Below are positions 14,283 through 26,200 of a DNA stretch of 64,000 bases, piece after piece. Position 1 is the stretch's first letter. Each line of letters begins with the position of its first letter. The stretch lies in the NCBI GenBank assembly GCA_040954595.2, contig CM082577.2, forward strand, positions 4,030,001 to 4,094,000, in the 5' to 3' direction. The translations under genes were made by a program, and so were the position numbers. The stretch comes from Balanoglossus misakiensis (lineage: Eukaryota > Hemichordata). Under the pieces are notes generated by a model. That model searched no databases, was not told the origin of the DNA, and was given only the letters and a program-made list of their open reading frames with translations.

Positions 14283-15224
14283 GGGTCACACATCCTGGTA
14301 CTGCTATTGTAATGCAACTCATCCCATCAGTGGTTCAGTTTTTTTCTGGCACACATAGACATTCAGGTGGCAGTCCATCACCTGGGCAAAGGGTGGATTG
14401 CTTTGGGATTGCTGGTTCTTTTCTCTGTCTGGAGGTTACGTGTGGGTTATTTCCACCAGAGTGGGGCGCAGCCATGGTCTGATACATCCTAACTGCAGGC
14501 CACATTTCACAAAACTCCCGACTTGCGCACAGTGTCCATTGTGCGTAGACTGAGCTTAATGCACCGTCTTTCATTGCTTCTTAGGCAATCTGCATGGTCC
14601 CAGTCATGAAGGGTACACAGCATTGCTTCTTTGAAAACTAAAAGCCATGTCCTGAAAAAGCAGTGCCCAAATTAGTTCTGCCAGAATTTCCGTCGCTCCT
14701 TTGTTTGATAATACTGCTGACCTTTGAAAGTACCCTGCCTTGTCTTTCCCCAATAGCGTGCAAACATTCTTGATTTTCACTTTCAGTGCTATCTTTCTTC
14801 TGGGTAAATGAAGCAGGATCATAGGGTCTCTCCTGTATTGGATTGTACATGCTGGGTCAAAGGTCATCTCCATATGCTCCTATAGGGTCACAAAACAGTA
14901 TCCTATACTTCCTGGGTCACCATGCCTCCTGTGCCAGACAAGTTCAGAGGTCACCTTTCTCAGTCAGTCATATTGCCTCTCTTTTAGGGAATCATCGTTG
15001 TCATAGGCCATTTTCTCCTGAGTTCATTCATACAAGCTGCTTTTGCTTCGGGGTCAGGCATGCTGGTTTTGCTCTTCCAGGACATAGATCCAGGTTCAAA
15101 GGTCATGCACTTTCCAAGACCCTACATCCTATGTCATCACATCATACATTTTAGCGGCCAGCTTCCTGGGTCAAAAACCTGGTTGTTGGAAAACCACAAA
15201 CATTCTTCTTTGGCTCTTAGGTCA
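14283..15224 (+). promoter_or_regulatory. Cluster of nuclear-receptor half-sites, including two DR1 motifs
   Basis: Ten RGGTCA or one-mismatch half-sites lie on the plus strand in about 940 bases: 14283, 14854, 14861, 14885, 14914, 14948, 15051, 15100, 15168 and 15219, plus GGTTCA at 15093. Two pairs form direct repeats with one-base spacing: GGGTCAAAGGTCA at 14854-14866 and GGTTCAAAGGTCA at 15093-15105. DR1 is the known site for HNF4/RXR-type receptors. The regulatory role is inferred. A decayed tandem repeat would also give one-strand enrichment. Confidence 0.35.
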
Positions 15225-17201
15225 TCCACATTACCTTCAAGTTATACATGAAAACTCGTCAGATCTAGACCTCTCGGACCACAAATCCACAAAGCGTGTG
15301 ATCGCTGTCTTTCACATGTAGCATATAAACGTACCAGGATGTGCACCCTATGCCCCTGGCAGTGGTCAGTTTGGCCCGTACACTTACGTAACTTATAAAC
15401 GTCTTCTGATACAATTGAAAAAAAGCAGAAATAACTGATGCCAGTACATAACAAATGAACTTCAATTACCTCTTCAGAGTCTGTCCAATTTTAAAAATCA
15501 AAAATATTAATAATCAGTAGAAAACCTCTCAAGTTATTTAAATGCATATTTTTTTTCTCTCTGAAATACCACCTTTTTCACCAATATGGGAATAAAAGTA
15601 AACTTCAAATTTCAAAAGCCTACCTACAAAAATTGAGTTGGATGTGGTATTTCGCTCTAAAAATTCATGTGGAAGTTACAATCTTATCATCATCAAAGAA
15701 GAAATTTGAAATTGTCTATCTATGTCATAGACTCTTTAGCTGGATATTGCACTCTACATTTCTGTGTTGTCAAGGTATGTGCTAATCACAAGCACACTGA
15801 AAAGTCTTCTTTTTTTTTTCAGTGTGCGCATCATATATATCTACCGCAATATCGATATCTCTCATAATCATGATTTCGAAGTGTTTATTTTGCGCCGGGA
15901 GATACCGCTGGCTGCAGTAGAGGCAGACAGATTAGAAAATGCGTCAGTCACATGGCCTTGAGTTATTGTCTAATCTCTCGGACCTGGCAGGGTAAATCAT
16001 CTACAAAACTGGAACTAATGCAGTGAAAACATCTGAAATAATATAATAATAAACCGACGTGCACATATCAAACAATTTCTGGAAATTCACATGCAATCAA
16101 TCCCGGGTCAACGTAATGCACACAAAACGGAGAACAATTATTTGCTTAATAGTGAACAGCCACAATTGGTGATCAATTTTGGTGGCAAGTTGAAAGCAGC
16201 AGTTGTGTGATGACGTGGCGTGGTCTATAACACAATCAGCGCACCTTTAAATTGGAGTTTTAGGTTGAAATCACAATAAAAGTTTGGATACTCTGGTATA
16301 TAGGTACTTGCACGCATGCATTGCAGATTCTAGATTCAAGATGGCAGAAAATTCATTACATGTATTAAAAGATGATGGAGATAGTCTTATAAAGCAAAGA
16401 AAACACTGTCATAAAATCACAGTCTGCTGGCTCAACATATCAACCATATGCAATATAATATTCCCATCCAAATGCAACTGTATATCACAAAGATGAAACC
16501 ATATGCAAGGTGGAGTATTATTTCTTATCTTGAAATATATCACCTGAATTATTTGGTATTTTTTAAATCGTGAATTTTAACGGTGTAACGGATTTCTTTC
16601 TCTACCCAGGATTTCAATGGATTGCTGGTACATGTTTAAACTCTTCCTGTTTACATATGCCTCCAGTTGATTTTTGTAAGCGCGAATTACAACGTTAAAG
16701 GGATACAATCACCTTCTAATGACCAAGTGTTGGCACCCTTGTCTAGCACGACCACCACAGTGAAAATCTGTGATTGGCTAGGTTCTCCGCTTTCCATGGC
16801 AACTGTGGCTAAAATTTACATAGGTGATCGTATACCTTTAATCGAATGTTTTTGAGCAGAATGGACCAAAAACCAGTAACCATAGCATCCCCAACTTTTC
16901 AGTTTAGGCTTATTTGACAAAAATACCATGGCTGACTGAAGACTTGTTTGTACCTTTAAATCACAGAATGGATAACTGTAGATGATTGGCCTTTTTGCTT
17001 TGAGGCTGAAGTTGGCATGCTATAGGAAATGTACATAACACTGCCTTTTATACAAGATGGCAAACGTCGCTTCTATCATTCAGAAAAAGTTATGAGATGA
17101 TTTATGGAATTATGCAGAGGGCTACACTACTCTCTTGTGTGTGTAACCATAAAACCATTTTGCTGGATTTTTTTTTAATGTCTTGGTTTTGTTTTTCCTC
17201 T

Positions 17202-20200
17202 TCACAAGTTATGAACTTGTAAACTCTGACTGGTACTACTTCCACTGGCTCCGGCACTGGCTCCGGCGCTGGCTCCGTTGCCATTCCCGCTACTACTGCT
17301 CCCGCTTCCGTTACTCGAGTGCTGGAACCTGGCCGGTATTATGCCGGAGAACCAATTCCTGGTGCGTCTGGCCACGGCGTTGGAGAACTGACCAGGCTGA
17401 ATCCTGGAGAGCTGTGTTGACAGCTGTGATCCAAAGTGCTTGATGTAGTCAGTGAGATCTGGTTAAGGAATTTACACTTGTGGTTCGGCTTTAACCCTTT
17501 CACCACCATGGTTCAGTCCAAACCCATTGTTTTCTATGGTAAGCTTGGACTTCTAAAGATTGAACTGGGGGTGAAAGGGTCAAAGGTACATGCTTCTTGA
17601 CATGGGCATTTGTATAGAAATATTAAAATAAAACTTTTAGTCTGTGCACAGACCTGTTCATTGGGAAAGTCAGCAGGCTCCATTAAGAATACCCTAGTAA
17701 GTGAATTATTGAACGACTGAATGACTGAATGAATGAACGAAAGAACGAACAAACAAACAGATGAGCGAGTTTTGATGCTATAATTGTTGAGTCAACCACT
17801 AAAAATTTGCTTGGGAGGCACACATATCATCTCCACTCTAGACACAAAACTTCATCTCGTGCAAGCTTGATAGACACATTGAGATCCCATTACTCATGTT
17901 ACAAGACGTTGCATTATTTTCTTTGAAGACTATTCCCAAGCGGCCTTTCCCAATTATTGAAATCTCACCTGAAATCAAATTTTGAGTGACAGCTATGCCA
18001 CAGACCTTCATTACACTCGGGTCTTAGGGAAATCAGTTCATTATTATCAGACCGCATCCGAGCTACAACAACAAAACACATATTACTCTGGAGAGATACT
18101 GATTTGTCAATGTCATGGCAACATCTGACGCAGCAGATCCTGACTGATCTTATTAAATTTCCAACTTCCTTCTTGATGACCCTGGCTAAGCAATATTTAA
18201 AGCCTGTCCTCTCTCAGTAAACTATACCATTATAATCTGTAAATGTGGCTAAATGTGAATGCAGTGGTAAATGTATAAGCAGTTCAGCATGTATCAAAGG
18301 ATATACAAGTGACCATGGTGGCTGTCCCCCGTTGATGTACATGACATAAGACAGGCCATCTTTGGGCTGTTTTTGTATGGAGTAGTAATACGGCAAGTAG
18401 TTATGCCTCTTGAAGTTCCGATGCTCATAGAATTTGATTGCGGTATTGTTGCTGGCTAGTACGTGCAGGTAGATGGCCTTGACATTGGACTTGTCGCCGG
18501 AAGTCAAGTAGGAGACCAAACTGTCCAAGAGCAATGAGGCTGAAACAAATGAAAACAGAGACAGGTCATGGTCAATGTCAAATGGAGATTTCACTACAAC
18601 AGGGCAGTGTTTCATTATGTCCAGTGTGCTCTCTAAAAAACACAATTTTCAAAAGCTTTGAGTCTCTGATGCCTCTCTGATTCAACAGTGAGTCACCTTT
18701 GATTTCTTTTTAAAAAGACAGTAAACAGATTTTCTATTTTTTTGTCTGACACAACACATTATGAGCACTGTTTTTTCACAACCATATGTTGGTTACCAAA
18801 ATAGCTAGCCCCAATGTGTCAATAAACAGTTTCCATGTCTGATTGATAAATCTCACTACAGCAGCATGTTACAACTCGACAAATTATGTTTGACAAATCA
18901 TCGATGATGTGGCCATGTCTGGTTACCATGCCAACGTTCTATCAATCTAACTATTCTTGAAATCTGATTTTCCCCCATGTACTGTAAATAATGAATGACT
19001 CATTTTAGTGGGTGAAATAAAATATACACAAATTACAATTTCAGTCAAAAGTATAATGGCTAGAGATAATTTATGTAAACCAAGAAAATAAGATAAAAGC
19101 CAACATACAAGAAAATCTTAAAGAAATCTGAGATGCACTGATACTGAGCAATATATCAAATGCCAATATCTTTTTTAATGATTCCCATAAGTATACCTCA
19201 GCAGAATGTAATTTTTTTGTATGAAGTCAAACTAATGACAAATCATATTTAATGAATCAGGAACAGGCATAATACACACTGACAACTGAACTGAACCTCA
19301 TACACACATTCTATTTCAAGGAGACAGAAAAACAAGGAAACTTTAAATGTTTGATAAACATTTGAAAAACAACTTACCAATACCCTGTCTTCTATATCTT
19401 TCCACAACACCAAGGCTTAAAATGTAGGCAACTTGGGTATGGCTTGGAAAACTGATGGCCAGAATGTCAGCATCCTACAAGATGAAACAAAATAAACAAT
19501 GTGAGTGAAAAACAACATCTCTCTCTCTCAGTCAGTCTCGCATATACAAACAGGTATCAACGATGAAACTGAGTACTGTAATAAACAAAATCAAACTGCT
19601 GGAAACTGTGGTCACAAATGTGATTATAGTCTCACAATCCAACACATCAAAACATGACCAGAATGACATAACCAATTCTATTTACTCAGCAAGCGTTCAA
19701 ATGTACTACAAGTCCTAATGCCCCAAGGCAGTTTCAAAATACACGTACCGTGAGAATTGTAACGTATTTCACATCATTAAAATTTCAAAGGTTCTTGTGA
19801 CTTGTAGCCTTACAGGATATTGAACACTACAATCTTGTGGTTACGTTGGAAAATAATCTGATAATTTCCTACACTTCAAAAGAGTGTGACTTTGCTTGAA
19901 ATATATCCATCACAGAAACAGTCAACCTGTTGTATAAAGTTAACTGTTCCATTCTTGTTGACTTGAATTTTTCTAATTGTGAAATATTTTTTCCAAGGGC
20001 ACTTACTTCTATTATCAGTGTCACTTTTTGATGCCAATTATAGAAAAGAAATTAGAATAACTGGTGCCCTTGAAGATATTGAATACTATGCATACAGTAT
20101 GTACCTACATTCTTAACAAGACTGGCTCGCAAATCTACATTTGAAAGACTGCGGTACATGTTTTGGACAATACAAAATATAGGGTCAATAGAATTTTGAT

Positions 20201-23200
20201 CTCATTTGCATACTGCGACATGATTCCAACTTGTATTGCAGACACGATCAATTTATCATAAAACATGACCACCCCAGTACTCACATATGACAGCCTAGAA
20301 TTTATTGGTTTTTTTTCTCAGTTCTGACAGTCTGAGGTTTTGGCTTCTCATAGTCAAGGAAGCACAGGAAAGACAATGTGACTGGATACAAATATCAAGT
20401 ACATGTATCAGGAATATATTTTGCTGCCATTATGATTAATGGAAGTCACCATTCAGATATGACGGTGGTCACAATCATTAATTTGAAGGTCATAGTTAAT
20501 ATGTCATATATGTATGTGTGAAATACTATAGGTGTGTAACATGAGGTTTCTTTGTTTGCTTGTATACGGATATACGTTCCTATCCTGCTCATGTGTGGTA
20601 AACAAAATAACTTGGCTTTGCCCACTCCAGTGTTATCTACCACATTTCTGATAAGGATAATCGATTTAAACAGTTGAGATATATCTGAGAAACAGTGATA
20701 GTTGGTTGCCACCAAATAGATCCCTACTACGGTACATTTCAAAACTCACTTCAAACAAAAGTGTGTGTATTAAACCGGTGTATGCCATAATTCCAGCGAC
20801 TATTCTACAAGTAACGTTATATCTGGTCTCTGTGATTGAAAAATTCCAAGAATCGCAAATTTATTTGTATTTCCCAATCAACTGCAACAGACAATGACAT
20901 CTTTTCCCCTATTTGCATACCTATTCATATGCAAGCAATCTGTAGGTGGTGTGATCAAGAAGGACCCTTGCAATCTCTTACCTCCTTGTGGATGCGACCT
21001 TTCACCTTTACCTCTGACACAATCAGACCAACAATTTTATTATCCAATATGGCAGCCAGAGAGAAGAATTTGGCATTGCTTGTGATTTCCTCATACCACG
21101 ATTCTGGGTATCTGAAACAGCCGAATTGGAGGGAGAAAAAATTAGTAAACTAACCGTGAAATATTTCTAATACCAGCATACCTGTTGGTATCAATGTTCA
21201 CAGATCACACTTTTACACCACACACACACATATTGGATTGTAGGAGACTTTTAATTGGAATCATTTTTCTCTGACGAGAGAACCATTTCACTCTCAGACG
21301 TGGGTGTTTTACATTGTAACATTGATCTGCATCAAGATTCAATTATAATACCATACAGCTTCCTGTTACAAAGATCTCCATCTTTCATATTTCACTGCAG
21401 TCCAGCTTGTAATACAATAACATCACCATTTGTACAGTAGTAATGTTAAAAGTACTGCAATAGTACATCTGAATGTCAAATGTGACGGGGATGACAGGAA
21501 GTGTCACTAATAGAGATTACTTGGAACTCAGTTGAGGGAACAACAAACTTCAAAAATGCCTGAAGGTATTCATACCAAATCATGGATATGTTTTACTGTA
21601 CCATGATCATTTTAATGACTGCTACAGTGCATCAGGGTTAGTTGCAGCATATGGGATGTTTATTTAATGAGTAACAGAGAATGTCAAAAGGTATATCCGA
21701 ACGAACAGCTTTCATATACCAAAGAGTACATACAAGCTCTACAATGTTCAGCTATTGATTTACACATCACGACACACTTTCAAAATTGTAACTCTCTAAA
21801 CAATAATGAGAACACTTACAGCTATACTTTGACATTTGATAATAAATTTACTATTTCAAGAGGGGTAACCTCAAGCACGATATCACTAAATTACAATTTG
21901 CTTCATGACAAATGAGATTGGAACAAGTACACTGCTACGATATAATTATCACCAAACAATATGTCGAAAACTCATCTATTTTTAACAACACCAGGTGTTG
22001 AGGAATCATATTTAGACCTGCTTGCCCAGGCCATGTTTGCCTATCACCCTGTCATTGCACTCAATATTTCTGTGGTGTAAAAAAAAATCACTGGTCTGTC
22101 AGGATAGTTTAGAACAAAATAACATTAGCACAGTCATAGAATCTGCCAGCCTGTCACGTGAGCTAAGGCTTGTGGAGTTGATCACTCCAGAATCTTTTGG
22201 GGCTTTTTTTTATCTTTCGTAGTCCAAAAACTAGGCTAGTGTAATAGAGTTGATGAAGACTCAACAAGTTCCCACGTAAACCCTATTTCTATACCTAGAT
22301 ACAGCAACACAGTAGAATGCACAGTAAACACCCTAGCAAGTTCGAAGAAAGCAATGCAGACATTTGTCATACACGCTTTTCATGAGCGCATTATTATTAT
22401 ACAGGTACGAACAGAACGAAACCGTTCAGTCCAGAAAGGATGGTATACACGTCACAGTGACATCACATGTCACACCTATCACCTTGGGGATCTCTCCACA
22501 TTATGCAAGTTATTCACAGCTGTTGCCAAACCCAGACAGCTTTTGTTCAAACAAGGATATTAAAACTTCGTAGGTTTTTTCCTCCATTTATCACTCGATA
22601 TATTAATCTCACCGATATGATGTTCTATCTTCACAATATGTTACCCTGACCTAGTGTGTGTACCAGGTTACATGCGCATGTAGAAATAATAGTAGTTGTG
22701 GTACTCAATCTGACTAAAATTAGATGTAGAATTGACTCGTTCTTTACATAACCTCTTTTATCATTTTGCACATCCCAGAACCCATTAAACATTACAAGTC
22801 AAGAGCAAAAACTTCTACAAGTGCTTCCTCGGACTGCCTATGAGCTAAAACTTCATGTTGTAAAACTATAAGTATCAGACAGATGGATGGTCACACATTC
22901 GATCGCTGTATGATGGCACAGACTACAAGTGATTATTTCTAATGTGAAGGGCTACTGACATCACTATCAATCATGGCAAACCACAGAAAAAAATTACAGA
23001 GGCCGACACACAAGGGTGACCACAGCATTCCTTGGTTATATATGCACTGTGCCCTCTAGGTCAGTCTACAGTAATGTAGTGTGACACCACATGCCCCGTG
23101 TAAGCAGGGGGAGGGGCTACTTCAATAAATTTCCATAGAAAACTCTATCCGATTCGCAACCACAATTTATTGACCTGCATACACATGTAAATCTCAGGCT

Positions 23201-26200
23201 TTACAATTTCACACTAATAAAAGGACACAGGGCCAAACGTGACCCACTTCTGACCCCATTGCCTCAAATCACTACCCACTTCATGGGAAATCTTGTTTCG
23301 AAAAGTGCACCCAGTCAAGCAGCAAGTATTTGTATACAGTCTTCTATGGGAGTTTAACAGTTTAATACATGCCAGGAATCTGAGTCAGTCTATGGTAATC
23401 AAGTATGACACTACTCTACTATAAATAATCACTTTGTGTTGATAGATCAATAGCACATTCACATCTGGGGGAAAAAAATTTAAATCCCATCAGAATCACT
23501 GTCAAACTAATACACAACATGTTCTGCACAAGTTACATTATTTTGTGTATGATAGGCAGCTTTTAGAATATTTTACCAATTGCTGCCTAATCATGGTCAA
23601 TCTAGAAATATATCTATGAACATTCAAACTGGCTTCAACGAGGAAAACAAACCAAATGTTACTGATAAGGTAATGGAATGTATATTACGCATCATTGCCA
23701 ATTTTCATAAAAATCCTATGCAATGTCATTTCCCTTGACATTGGCAAGAGTAATAATCTAATAACTTATTACATAATAAATGCCATGCTATTTTACCACT
23801 AAAATTAATGAAATCTAATTAGGAAGTGTATTGCCAATGCACTTACACATTAAGAAGAAATGGAGCAAATATGAATAAACCATGGCATATCTTTCTGAAT
23901 ATCCCTCGAGTCAACATCATTTTCTATCAAATTTTATAAGCTCCCGTATTCTATTGACATCCATTCTGCAACCAACCACTCACTGGGTATACAGCTGTCT
24001 AAGTTCAAACACCATAGAATACACCAAATTAACCGGTAATGAATCCACTGTGCTTGAATGATGTCAGTGTGTGTTAACTCGTCCTGGATAAAAGCATGTG
24101 ACGAGCGTTCTCCACTTGAGTCTACCTGCAGTGCTGCATTTTGATTGACCCCTATTTTTATGCACATTATGATGTATATACATGTAACACTTACATGTAC
24201 AAATGAGCATCCAAAAAGTCACAATTACAGAAATGACTCTCAACACATACATCTTTAACAACATTTCAATAACAAAATCATTACATTTCCATATGAACAA
24301 CATTGGACCTACCTCCACGATTGAACAAAAAGAAGGCCGGAGCATTATTTTGATATTTTTATTCATATATGTGATTCTAAATGATATATATCTATCTAAG
24401 CTCTAATGTACGATAACATAGCATGAGTCAGTGAGTAGAATAAGTGTAACTTCTGAAAACCTCACCACCTTACATGAAGAGTGTGTGACTTTGCGAGTAT
24501 TTTTTCAACACCTGAAAGTGAGCAAATCCAGCTTAAAGAACGAGAACGTGAGCAGGCAAGCAAATTTTTGCTCCGAGTGGCCAAACACAGTTATGAAAGT
24601 CAATTTAAACTGCTAGCTTTATACTGACAGTATAATTACTTCAAGGGAAGCTGTTAGCAGTGTTGATTGGCAGGCCAGGTGAGTGGTTTTATTTTCTAAT
24701 TGCCCCGGCTGGTTTTCGAGAAAGATCTGCCCATTCCTATACACAGGCTGAGAGATTTGTTAGTCACCTGCTTGGCACACTGCCTGAGAAATTTCCAGAT
24801 ACAGGAAATATTGCAGTATACTAGTAACAGTACTAATAATTGCACTGTTATTTTGAGAACTTGCCACTCGGCACTGTCAACGAACACATCCATTCACTGT
24901 TGTAGTTCTATGCATTACATGTATGTAGATACTGTGAATAAAATTACCCATGAAAAATTATATAAGTACATGATTTATGAACATAAAATATAATATTCCC
25001 ATGAAGAGCTGGATGTTACAAACAGATAAATGTTAAAGACCTGTTTATTAAAAGTGACGAGAACAAATTAAAATGCACTGAAAGAATAAATTCTCAAGAA
25101 ATACAGTGTTGCTTTTTACAACAGGCAAAATAGTCAACCATAGTAATGCAGTCATAGAAACGTTAAGTTGTTTACTACTAAGTATTTGCTACACCATGTA
25201 CTGTGTGCGCGCTGACCACAATGCAATCACGTATTTTCCACAGTTTGACACTTTTATCTGGGCGATTTGCTAGATAGAAGCTTGGAGGTCACCTTCAATG
25301 ACGTTTGGAAGGGATGATAGGATCATGGAACACAGGGTCAGTTACAGATGTTGCCTAGGCGATTACTAGATAGTACATTGCCTATAGTGATGCAGCTCAT
25401 TTAACCCTTTCACCGCCATGGTTCAGTCCAAACCCAGTGTTTTCTATGGTATTGTTGGACCTCTGTAGAGGGAACTGGGGGTGAAAGGGTCAATCACCAA
25501 AAGTTGCTGTTTTCAAGCTGCTGCCTGGATTCGGAATAAATGTCTTTTCTGGGCAAATTCTCACAGCTCATTTGACACGAAAATATCCAGTCTAATGTCT
25601 CTGACATGCTCGTCCAGGGGTGACGGAATGGGAAAATCATGTTTGATGACAAAAATCTGTCATCAAGGTGGATTTATCGTCTGCTATGCGTTAGTGATAC
25701 ACGTCCTTGGGACCACCTTTAACCCTAATGCTACTGGGTGTCAACCTGTTTAGAGTGTCAAGTCCCTTAAAATTCGTATTTGCCACTTTTTCTTCTAAAA
25801 CATATTTTGACTGTCTTCACATGGCTCTCATACGTACTTAGACACACTTGGCAGTCTGAGCCCCCTGTAAAATTAAACAAATCGCACTGGTCTGCACTGG
25901 TTAAGTTTGAGGGTCTTGTATAGGCCCTACTGATTAACACACACTTGGCAGCCTAACGGGCCTGGGAGCCCGGATTCTAGGCACCCTGGAAATCAAACCA
26001 GTTTCAACTGACTTGGTAGCGGAAGGGTTAATATTGTACTTGTAGGGAAGCCATGTAATCTACAGATTGCTGACAAAGAACATAAAACATGATACCATGA
26101 GTACATTTTCATCACATAATAAAAATTCTGATTCAGAACCAGTCCTCGTCAGTGGCATTTTTTACCAGATATGTCCCACAATATTTTCAAGTAAAAACCG

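Larger units (their letters stand above)
8936..17201. other. Intergenic / NAA60 downstream region, no gene recognised
   Basis: About 8.3 kb between the convergent ends of RBBP6 and NAA60. I see no conserved protein segment, tRNA or rRNA on either strand. It holds a 131-bp inverted-repeat element (13484-13614), a cluster of AGGTCA-type half-sites (14283-15224), a short poly-G run near 11990, and AT-rich filler. Part of it could be a long NAA60 3' UTR: TTTATT, the complement of AATAAA, occurs near 9585. RNA data would be needed to say. Confidence 0.5.

Noticed and set aside
18214-18304. Read-through coding end of NAA60 (VYPLIHAELLIHLPLHSH...)
   Set aside because: This is the start of the AT-AC intron read as protein. 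It has no similarity to the family, whereas the downstream exon 17202-17451 restores the conserved DYIKHFG block.
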